Assembly (NCBI GenBank): GCA_032353305.1
Contig: JAUCNG010384481.1
Coordinates: 1-17,398, forward strand
Source of the DNA: Cephalothrix spiralis
Lineage: Eukaryota > Nemertea > Palaeonemertea > Archinemertea > Cephalotrichidae
DNA length: 17,398 bases
Direction of reading: 5' to 3'
Below the pieces are notes generated by a model. It worked only from the letters and a program-made list of their open reading frames with translations. It was not told where the DNA came from and searched no databases. The translations under genes and the position numbers were made by a program. Of the stretch, positions 8,201 through 14,566 are shown piece after piece. Within the stretch, counting starts at the first letter, position 1, and each line of letters starts with the position of its first letter.

Positions 8201-11200
8201 AAAAACGGATAAAATTCTTCCTGGAATTCATGACAAAATACTTCCAAGAAGTTACGAACACTGAAAATGTATAACTTTATATAATAACTAGATTACGTCA
8301 TATAGTGATTTAAAATTAATTACATGTATACGTATAAATAATTTTATGACTACGAGAAATATGCCTAAAAAACATGGCATTATCTTCCGGCCGAATAAAA
8401 CCTATTTGGTGCAGATCCGTTCATAACGTAAACTATACCTCACACAATAATCCGTGTTGAATGTAATAAAGAGTAAAAATCCACAATTAATTCCAAAAAC
8501 AAATTTTTATAACTCTATAGGACTAACGTTTCGATATCTATCTAGGGATCATCATCAGAGTTACATTGGTGTACAAATGTCTGATTCCGGCGTACCATAC
8601 TTTACATTGTTGTACAAATGTCTGATTCTGGCGCACCATACTTGTAATCTAAGACAGGTATCGTTTGACAACACTTTCCGCGGCGGGGGTGTTGGAGGGC
8701 GATACGGACCTTCGTATACTAAGGTACATCAGAGTAAAGAACAATACAATTTTTAATCAATATACATAAAGGGAGCCAATACCTCTAAGTCTAAATGTGT
8801 TAGTAACTTATTATAATTTCGCTCTCCATTTTATTTCAGATGACCCTTTACTATATAATAATTGGGCATCAAAATATTATCATACTGGATTAGATGCTAG
8901 TCTTAGCGGTGCGAAACTTGTCGTATCAGGCGAAAATTATGCATATTGGGAACAAACTGGGCCAGAAATATTAGACAAAGATGTTTATGTAGTTTGTGAA
9001 AAGGGTTAGTATACAGAATCAGACCAGTCAATAAAATGTTTGGGTATCATAAAATATGGCTCTTCCTCCTTAAAATTTCCTAAAATTATTCTATACCTCT
9101 AATTCTCATAAAATTTAATGAAAATGGGATAAAAAAAAATAGAAACTATGTCCAAAAACAATTCACCTCGCTTCGCTCGGCTCGACATTTTATATAGTTC
9201 TGTAAAATGTAAGGGTCCATCAAAAAAAAGAATAAGTAAACTTGTATGATTAGTTTCTTCAATTGGCCATTGTCCGATAAAGCGCACACAATTTTATATA
9301 CTCATTGAGTGTCGCCAGGCATTTACTCGGCAGATATTCATGAAGATGATGTCGATAATGCAGTTTAATTTTGTGGAATTATTGAAATGAGGTTTTGCAC
9401 TATTTGGAATATGGACACACTTTTGCTAGAAAGCTTTAAGCAATTACGTCATATGAGGTATCATTGGAAAGGTCTTGGGACGGGGATTCCAAAAGGCTAT
9501 ATAAGAAGTTAAATGACGTCACAAGGGCGCCCCTAGCGGCGAAAACCGCATTTCGCTATCTCAGTACAGCCTAAACGGTTAGATATTAATAAAAACTGAT
9601 GCCAGAAATGAGGTCAGGAACCCATTTATACTAATGGCTCTAAGTGCCATTTTCTGAAAATTCGTTTCAGTGACGTAATCACGTTACTGGATCTTACTGT
9701 TTTCACAGTAATCGAAAAACCATAGCTTGTTGCATATCAAATTGAAGGAAATGATGAATACATATCATCCGAGGGCATTAAAAGCACATTCAATTCATAT
9801 GGCACAATGGAAATTCATTTCAGTGACGTCACAGCAGTTTTTTAAGAAATCATTATAAAACCATGGCTTGTCGCATATCAAAGAATCATCAAATTGAAGA
9901 AAACGATAAATAAAGATCATCTGATGGCACGAAAAGCATATTTATGTCACATGGCAACTACAAGTGCCACAAGTATGCCATATAGTGCCACCGATGCAAT
10001 TGCGTGAGGGTTTTCGCCACTAAGAAGGCTGCCCTAGTGACGTTACTTGATTTCTAATGTAGTCTTATGAAAGCGCTTTTCCATTACCTTTCCATTGATA
10101 TACCCGACATGACTCCATTACAATAATTCGGTTACAAAAAATACGCCAATCGTAAATTGGTGGCATACAATTTTTCATAAACTAATTAAGTGTCCAAAAG
10201 TTGGTTCGGTACGTTTACCAACATTTTGGGTCTTAGCAGAGAGATAAAAGGGAGTTGAGTCTTATTTTGTTAACGTAGCTTTTGTTGTGATGGTAAGGAT
10301 TGTGTGAAATATTATCAATCTATTAGATCCTATTACATCGAACACAAACAAAGATTTGACCAGAAATATTTAAGGACCGTCATATACGTTACCATGATTT
10401 ATAAAATGAACTAAAACGTCAGAATTAAGTTTATTATATACTGATTCCCCTAGCACGACCAATGTATTTTAAAGCAAGAATAAAAATTGGGGTCATGGAT
10501 CTTGGCATATGCAATTTTCAACATGATTCAGATGATTTCTCAGATGACCTAAAATCCTCCCGTTAGTAATTTTAGTCTGGGGTGACGCAATGTTTTCCCA
10601 ATCCAATTTTTTTAAAACGTTCTGCATTGATTTTGATTTCTGACCCCTAATGAGTGATATACATGTAATGGCGGTAATAAAAAATTATTTTGTTGGTAAC
10701 CATTGAGAGTCACTGAGAGTCAACACTTAGAATTACTGAATGATGGCCGATAGTCTATAAATTAACTCAAAATGTCTCTTGATAATTCGTTTGAATAAAC
10801 AGGCGAGTGGCGGAATTCAGCAAGAATCTTTGTAAATCTAGTTTCCGCAGTTTCTGAAGCGCCGGTGCATGGTCGGTGGATTCCAAGAATTTGCGGAAGC
10901 CGCTAAACATTTAGCCAGAATCCGATTTGAATTAAGTTGGGCTAAGCGTCCGGCTAAGCGTGGACTAGGGCGCTTACTATATGCACCAAAGTTTTTATCA
11001 ACCGGTACATGTAATCTGCTTTAGGGTTGTTACCGGGAGTTGTTATTTAGTTTAAGTATTTCATTTTCAGTTCTCGTTAAACCAACTATTAAACCAATTA
11101 CACCTCCGTTACCCTTGACAACTTCAACACAGTCTAACTTGGGCCAATCAACAAGTACTATTGATGTTATTGATGGACCAATGACGTCATCGAATCCCTC

Positions 11201-13310
11201 ACGAACAACCACCAAATTTACTCCTCAGCAGTCCGAGAAGCAGTCAACAGTATTCACTGCTTCACTAACGGCAGCTTCAAGTGTTACGACAATTGATGCA
11301 GATGACAAAACGAAAACAATTAGTACAGAGTCAAAAACAGACACAGCACTGACTACACACATAGGTCTTGTAGGATCGGCCGCGCCAGGTAATTACAACG
11401 TAATGAACTACCCGGTACGCGTTTGTATATGTATATAATGCGACGTAATTCGGAGATCCGGGGTTCGAGTCGAAAATATTTAAAGATACCTCGTTCAATA
11501 CTGTCATTCCATTAAAAATGCTGCATTGAACCACTTATCTCCGGGATCGACAATGTTTAGCCATGTTTTCATCGTGTTCCCAATGAAAAACAAAATTGAT
11601 TTCAATAGAAAATAAATCTATTGTAATGGCGATCAATAGGCAAAACGTTAAGTTTTCCGGACTTAAACGGAGAACAAATAACGTTTTGTTTATCAGACTA
11701 GCTCGAGTCCTGCTGTTAGTCCTCAAATTTTTTGTTACCTATAAATTATTTCTATTTGAGCAAAATTTGAATAGTTTCTCGCGCCTTCGGCGCTCGATAA
11801 CATATCTTTATATTCGATACCCTCAGTGTTTTCTTAAGCACGTTGGAAGAGTACAATCTCGGAATCAAGTCGAAAAATACATGGAACTGAACTGGTTTTG
11901 TCCAAGCTCTGCTCCTGGGATTAATTCAGATATTAATTTATGAAATATGCTACCGTTTTCTAAACCCATATTTCAAGTTATGCTGCTGCTAAGATCACCA
12001 ATAGTAGTCCAAATTTGTTTTATGAAACCTAATAAAACATTTTTAGGACTTGCAATGAGTCATGTGTGTTTTTTAATTATATACCTATTCAGATATTATT
12101 ATTGTTTTCCCTTTTAGCCTCTGGAAAAGAATTGGATTATCCCTTGATAATAACAGTTTCTGTCAGTTGTGGGGTTTTTGCAATCCTATTGGTTATTTTT
12201 ATCGTATTAAAGATCTCAAATTGCAGGTATGTTAAAATTATGTTAAGCTATGGCCAAAGTCCAACCTAGCCCCTAAGAGTCCCGCTAAGAGTTCTTTGGT
12301 TTTACGGGGCGGATTTGTTCGCGTCAACCAACATTGGTTGACGAGAAAAAATCCGCCCGTAAAACCAAACAACCCTTAGGGGCTAGGTTGGCCAAAGTCA
12401 TTTGAAAGCTAACGTAGTAGACCATTTTTTAGCCTCGTGGCGCCACCTCAGGAATTTCCAATGTATTTTTTTGCTAATATTTTTTTAACTTTTTGGTGCA
12501 CAAAATAATAAAAACAATATTTAAAAAAGTATCTTACTAAACTCGGGGTAAGACGACGCTCCGTCTCTTTATTATACTGTGATCGACTCCGCTTTGCCTT
12601 ACCCTTCCTTAGACTTGTATGAACGATCTCCGATCTGAGACTTTCGGCTCTTTTTTAATGTACACTTTACGTTTAAATATGACTCGCAAGAAATCCAAAA
12701 GCAGTTAAGATGGGTATATTTCCCAGTGTTGTCACCTTTATGTTCCGAAGCACACCGAAAGCGTTCCGGTTTTTGTCCAGGATGACTTTTGTACCACCAA
12801 TGAACCCGGCAATTTAGGGGTTTGGAAAAAAGACGAATTGGTAAGCAATTTTTTTCTTAATTGTAGGGCCAAATTTGATCTTAATTGATTATTGAAAGAT
12901 ACTATTTTTGCAGGTCATCTCGGAAACCCACTTTAGAGCCGATAGACGATACAACTGTCCAATTTACCAATTCAACCTACGCATCTAGTATTCCTCGTGT
13001 TGAGGTTAAAAGAAATGGGAAAAATTCTGACTCGTACCTTGACATGTCGGGGCAAATTCTCACGCAAGAGGATATCAATTTACCAAGGGTATCAATTAAA
13101 AAAGGGAGCTCATCTCCATCGGCGAGTCCTACAGAAGTTGCAAATGAACCATCTGAGCCCCCAGCGGACTATGATGTGATTAATCCAGAAAGGGACGATA
13201 ATATTTACGAATCAATTGATCCAATCACGATGCGATCTGACCATGGTCGTGTCAAACCAGTACCTTTCAGAAAACCAAAACATTATAAACATTTAAAAAA
13301 TGAAGTTTGA
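5208..13310 (+). CDS. Transmembrane receptor with two C-type lectin-like domains, mucin-like stalk and ITAM-type cytoplasmic tail (8 exons)
   Basis: Joined exons 5208-5277, 5983-6279, 6710-6838, 7526-7783, 8840-9004, 11071-11388, 12118-12226 and 12914-13310 total 1743 nt, giving 580 residues plus TGA. All introns are GT/AG. The first six are phase 1 and the last is phase 2. Protein order: signal peptide (1 to about 23), CTLD1 (about 29-165), CTLD2 (172-306), Ser/Thr-rich stalk (308-413), membrane helix (about 422-443), cytoplasmic tail (444-580). CTLD1 has four framework cysteines (77, 142, 155, 163) and the pattern INSExEEN...WTGL...WTW...GWSARNC...YMCE. CTLD2 has C200...C304 and WFGL...WNW...YNNW...VVCE. 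The tail holds Y490LDM, Y535DVI-x8-Y547ESI and Y573KHL. Role by inference: cell-surface recognition receptor signalling through SH2 proteins. The signal-peptide exon is the least certain part; any untranslated first exon is unseen. Confidence 0.82.
5278..5982 (+). other. Receptor intron 1
   Basis: AT-rich DNA of 705 bp ending in TTCTATTTTTAG. No element, RNA gene or extra exon was recognised. Confidence 0.55.
5983..6279 (+). CDS. Receptor exon 2: first half of CTLD1
   Basis: Acceptor TATTTTTAG, donor AAAA|GTAAGT, phase 1 at both ends. It encodes residues 24-122: an N-terminal Cys pair (C29, C33), then KTSAYQVCQCGYLLKC with C69, C71 and C77, the CTLD signature INSENEENVIAKEL, WTGLYD and WTWINK. 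C77 is best placed as the framework cysteine pairing with C163. The two additional cysteines at 69 and 71 are unusual. An N-glycosylation sequon NIT lies at 102-104. Confidence 0.88.
6280..6709 (+). other. Receptor intron 2
   Basis: A 430-bp intron between the two halves of CTLD1. It contains a short perfect hairpin, GCCTCGG-TT-CCGAGGC, near 6444-6459. Reading through the donor gives a stop at 6405-6407, so intron retention would yield a truncated, single partial domain protein. No mobile element recognised. Confidence 0.5.
6710..6838 (+). CDS. Receptor exon 3: second half of CTLD1
   Basis: Acceptor ACTTCTAG, donor ATAG|GTATGT, phase 1 at both ends; too short to appear as a long ORF. It encodes residues 123-166 ending in NETC...SGWSARNCLEKHPYMCE, the canonical C-terminal CTLD block with C142, C155 and C163. 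The usual WND calcium triad is replaced by WSA, and no EPN or QPD motif is present. Sequons NDT (125-127) and NET (139-141) are visible. Confidence 0.88.
6839..7525 (+). other. Receptor intron 3
   Basis: An intron separating the two lectin domains, ending TTTTTCCAG. It contains the degenerate GATCACCC repeat block described separately (7221-7410). The remainder shows nothing recognisable. Confidence 0.55.
7221..7410. repeat. Degenerate tandem repeat, unit about GATCACCCAAAAATATAACCCA
   Basis: At least six variants of a (G/A)(G/A)TCACCC-A-rich-AACCC motif occur at about 7221, 7247, 7282, 7307, 7335 and 7383, with spacing of 24-48 bp. The units differ by indels and substitutions, so this is an old minisatellite or simple-repeat expansion within intron 3. 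It creates a chance open frame that has no coding features. Confidence 0.6.
7526..7783 (+). CDS. Receptor exon 4: first half of CTLD2
   Basis: Acceptor TTTTTCCAG, donor AATG|GTATGC, phase 1 at both ends. It encodes residues 166-252. It opens with the long-form CTLD pattern C172PYQKIENKC181VY, then NWFDVGKLC200MARGGRLLTMESQAFE, WFGL and WNWSNTS. C200 is the framework cysteine; C187 and C230 are additional. Sequons NWS (242-244) and NTS (245-247) lie next to the WNW motif. Confidence 0.88.
8511..8562 (-). mobile_element. Degraded hammerhead-ribozyme-like motif of Penelope-element type
   Basis: Read on the minus strand, the segment contains CTGATGA, then a GATCCCTAGATAGATATC hairpin-like spacer, then CGAAAC-GTTA-GTC, flanked by AACT upstream and AGTT downstream. 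CTGANGA...GAAA is the conserved hammerhead core, and AC-GTTA-GT would be a minimal helix III followed by a GUC cleavage site. Penelope-like retroelements are known to carry such short-helix-III type I ribozymes. Here helix II is poor (GAT/ATC) and six bases, CTATAG, intervene before the helix I complement, so the copy is probably decayed and inactive. Confidence 0.45.
8561..8642. repeat. Two tandem copies of a 41-bp unit
   Basis: The unit TTACATTGGTGTACAAATGT... at 8561-8601 is repeated at 8602-8642 with three substitutions (GGT/GTT, CCGG/CTGG, CGTACC/CGCACC). It starts directly at the edge of the hammerhead-like motif, so it may belong to the same retroelement remnant. Confidence 0.8.
8840..9004 (+). 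CDS. Receptor exon 5: second half of CTLD2
   Basis: Acceptor TTATTTCAG, donor AAGG|GTTAGT, phase 1 at both ends. It encodes residues 252-307, with DDPLLYNNW matching the CTLD Y-NW block and DKDVYVVC304EKG matching the terminal cysteine strand. The two inner-loop cysteines expected between these blocks are absent: the region GAKLVVSGENYAYWEQTGPE has none. Calcium motifs are also missing. Confidence 0.85.
9443..10121. mobile_element. Non-autonomous element with about 110-bp terminal inverted repeats
   Basis: The left arm 9443-9550 and right arm 10001-10121 are imperfect reverse complements. Matching blocks include TATCATTGGAAAGGT with TCAATGGAAAGGTAATGG (reverse complement of the right arm), ATGACGTCACAAGGGCGCC with AACGTCACTAGGGCAGCC, and GCGGCGAAAACCGCA with GTGGCGAAAACCCTCACGCA. 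No transposase frame lies inside, so it looks like a MITE or foldback element. The outer limits and target duplication could not be fixed. Confidence 0.6.
9658..9960. repeat. Diverged tandem duplication, period about 153 bp, inside the long-TIR element
   Basis: AAATTCGTTTCAGTGACGT at 9658 recurs as AAATTCATTTCAGTGACGT at 9811. It is followed in both copies by AACCAT(A/G)GCTTGT(T/C)GCATATCAAA, then ...AAATTGAAG(G/A)AAA, ATCATC(C/T)GA and (C)ATGGCAC/ATGGCAAC. The copies differ by many substitutions and an 11-nt insertion, so the duplication is old. Confidence 0.7.
11071..11388 (+). CDS. Receptor exon 6: Ser/Thr-rich mucin-like stalk
   Basis: Acceptor TTCATTTTCAG, donor CCAG|GTAATT, phase 1 at both ends. 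It encodes residues 307-413, of which 39 of about 105 are Ser or Thr, with prolines (KPTIKPITPPLPLTTST) at the start and no cysteine or aromatic-rich core. This composition fits an extended O-glycosylated stalk that lifts the lectin domains off the membrane. Because it is a symmetrical 1-1 exon, it could be skipped without breaking the frame, giving a short-stalk isoform. Confidence 0.85.
11389..12117 (+). other. Receptor intron 6
   Basis: A 729-bp intron ending TTTTCCCTTTTAG. It contains GGTTCGAGTC (about 11462-11471), a match to the pol III B-box but without a convincing A-box, and a small hairpin GCGCC-TTC-GGCGC near 11780-11792. No further exon was recognised; the open frame at 11596-11943 has no family features. 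Confidence 0.5.
12118..12226 (+). CDS. Receptor exon 7: membrane-spanning helix
   Basis: Acceptor CCTTTTAG (phase 1), donor TTGCAG|GTATGT (phase 2). Encodes residues 413-449. After SGKELDYP comes an uncharged run of about 22 residues (422-443, LIITVSVSCGVFAILLVIFI...), followed by the basic KISNCR stop-transfer flank. C430 lies within the helix and C448 is just inside, a position often palmitoylated. The helix has no Asp, Glu, Lys or Arg, so it lacks the charged residue that receptors use to dock separate ITAM adaptors. This fits with signalling through its own tail. Confidence 0.87.
12227..12913 (+). other. Receptor intron 7
   Basis: A 687-bp intron ending TATTTTTGCAG. It holds the MITE at 12261-12390 and, at about 12544-12608, a weak inverted repeat (GGGGTAAGACGACGCTCCGTC against GACTCCGCTTTGCCTTACCC). 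Nothing else recognised. Confidence 0.55.
12253..12398. mobile_element. 130-bp MITE with terminal inverted repeats and 7-8 bp target duplication
   Basis: The element 12261-12390 begins CCAACCTAGCCCCTAAG and ends CTTAGGGGCTAGGTTG. The inverted repeat continues inward through TTTGGTTTTACGGG(G)CGGATTT to a central palindrome CGTCAACCAACATTGGTTGACG, so the whole element is one long foldback. It is flanked by GCCAAAGT on both sides (12253-12260 and 12391-12398). An 8-bp duplication suggests hAT-type mobilisation; if the last G belongs to the element, the duplication is 7 bp. It sits 34 bp after the exon 7 donor. Confidence 0.85.
12914..13310 (+). CDS. Receptor exon 8: cytoplasmic tail with tyrosine signalling motifs
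   Basis: Acceptor ATTTTTGCAG, phase 2, stop TGA at 13308-13310. Encodes residues 449-580. Five tyrosines: 471 (NSTY, NxxY-like), 490 (YLDM, the YxxM pattern bound by PI3K p85 SH2 domains), 535 (YDVI), 547 (YESI) and 573 (YKHL). Residues 535-550 form YxxI-x8-YxxI, matching the ITAM spacing rule YxxL/I-x6-8-YxxL/I. YESI also resembles Src-family SH2 ligands. The rest is acidic and Ser/Pro-rich (GSSSPSASP, EPSEPP), with a basic C-terminus (PFRKPKHYKHLKN). Known family rule: Src and Syk kinases use paired ITAM tyrosines. Function here is inferred. Confidence 0.88.
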
Positions 13311-13315
13311 ATAAA
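13310..13315 (+). terminator. Candidate poly(A) signal of the receptor gene
   Basis: AATAAA overlaps the receptor stop codon (the final A of TGA), which would imply a very short 3' UTR. An alternative AATAAA lies at 13920-13925, giving a UTR of about 600 nt. Neither can be preferred from sequence alone. Confidence 0.3.
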
Positions 13316-14499
13316 TTGATTAAGTTGTTTTCAAAACATAAAATCAATTTTTCCTCTTTCAATGCGGATGTGAGGACCACGTCATATATACTCTCGGCTT
13401 CATTCGCTTTTAGAAAGGGCTGGAAGGGTTCTCGTAAACCGTAAATCGGCCAAACATTGCACCCGTAAATGAAAAATTGATTAAAAAATGACCTTATATA
13501 GTCAAATGGAAATAGATGATTTGGAAAATCGTAAACTGAAAATCGAAAAGGTGAAATTCCGTTATCTGTTATCTAGACAAATCACTGTAAACCTTAAAGG
13601 TAAATATTTACCCTGTCGTAAAACGTAACTTGGGGCAACGTCAAATCGGCAGAACTTGCGATTGCGATTGTAAAGGTAAAATGGCAGAAGATTATATCAT
13701 AAACGGTACCCCTTCAGACCCTCCTCATAGTGGTTGTTTCTATTTTACATCTGCTTAGACTCTGTGGTACAAACATGGCTTTAGGTGAAGTAATCCATAT
13801 CCTACGAAATCATAGGGCCAATCAGCGACGCGATGCATTGAAATTTATTTTCTATAAATTAAGTTTTTCGCAATTACTTACCAATTAAGACTTTACTTAT
13901 TGCCTATGCTACTTTTGAAAATAAATATGACACATAAAATCCATATAATTTAAATGATTTTATGAAAAAGAAAAAAATGTGTTCCGCGGGGACTTGACTG
14001 TGTAATGTGCTGGTTCTCGGGCGGTCGCCCTAACCAGTGAGCCACACGCAGACGATGAACTCTTTAGTTTATTTTTAGTATTTGAATGTACCTTAGGCAA
14101 TATCGATCGCGTCTATAGAAATAATTGCTTCAATCCATTCAAAGTAATACAATTAACTTAAGATATTCAAAATGTTTAATGACATGAGAAGTTTTGTCAG
14201 GCAAAGGCATTGTCTTAGTTTTCCAGCAAATAATAAAAATACAAGACATTGCTTCACGCACGTTAAATAATTTTGCATATTTAAGTTTGTTATTTTCCAG
14301 CTTATTTAATTAATCGATATCAATTTATGAAAGTTCAAATATAGTGGAAATCAATGATACCTATTTATTTCAATGCTGCATGATTTAATTCATCTTTTTG
14401 TGACAAAGTTGAATCAAAATCTTGTCTATTGATTTTATAGAAGAGCATTTTCGTTGAATTGTTCTGAATAATCATTCATAGATTTGGAGCACTTAAAGG
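13316..14499. other. Spacer between the receptor and LamG-domain genes
   Basis: This 1.2-kb spacer holds a 12-bp inverted repeat (AATCAATTTTTC near 13341 and GAAAAATTGATT near 13470-13482). It also has a pair of loosely similar segments (CGTAAATCGGCCAAACATTGC near 13440; CGTCAAATCGGCAGAACTTGC near 13639) and the tRNA-derived fragment. A TATA-like TTTATAG occurs at about 14434, some 65 nt before the next start codon. No gene was recognised. Confidence 0.5.
13975..14050 (-). repeat. tRNA-derived SINE head or tRNA pseudogene
   Basis: On the minus strand the segment reads GTGTGGCTCACTGGTTAGGG... with TGGCTCACTGG (14034-14044) matching the pol III A-box TRGYNNANNGG. About 35 nt later comes GTCAAGTCC (13990-13998), a B-box-like GTTCAAATCC with one base missing, and then an oligo-T run after 13980 (AAAAAA on +) typical of pol III termination. 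The cloverleaf cannot be completed (anticodon arm disrupted), so this is not a working tRNA. A tRNA-derived SINE is the best reading. Confidence 0.5.
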
Positions 14500-14566
14500 A
14501 TGAAGTTAGGTGACAAATTTGTTGTCCTCGTGACGTTCTGTATAATATTTCCTTCTCTGGTCACAG
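14500..14566 (+). CDS. LamG gene exon 1: signal peptide
   Basis: ATG at 14500 has an A at -3 (AAAGGATGAAG). The 22 codons read MKLGDKFVVLVTFCIIFPSL..., a basic start plus hydrophobic core ending PSLVT. The donor ACAG|GTAGGA is phase 1, matching the acceptor at 15405. Cleavage is likely near the exon junction (VTA-ST). Too short to stand out as an ORF. Confidence 0.75.

Larger units (their letters stand above)
7784..8839 (+). other. Receptor intron 4
   Basis: A 1056-bp intron within CTLD2, ending TTTTATTTCAG. It holds the Penelope/hammerhead-like motif (8511-8562) and the 41-bp duplication (8561-8642). The first 700 bp (7784-8500) has no recognisable feature beyond a few CTGGAA-type words. 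Confidence 0.55.
9005..11070 (+). other. Receptor intron 5
   Basis: The longest intron here (2066 bp) lies exactly between the lectin ectodomain and the stalk. It contains the long-TIR element at about 9443-10121. The remaining parts, 9005-9440 and 10122-11070, show no gene, with a small CG-rich palindromic patch (CGCTTCGCTCGGCTCG) near 9168-9185. Confidence 0.55.

Noticed and set aside
11459-11472. Solitary pol III B-box GGTTCGAGTC
   Set aside because: No A-box at the expected 30-60 nt upstream and no tRNA-like fold. A ten-base match is weak by itself.
11030-11534. Minus-strand open frames opposite the stalk exon
   Set aside because: Shadows of the Ser/Thr-rich exon: Thr codons ACN read in reverse as NGT. 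The plus strand has splice sites and composition to explain the region.
11596-11943. Open frame of 115 codons on the plus strand
   Set aside because: It lies inside intron 6 of the receptor, between two exons whose phases match each other. No recognisable motif.
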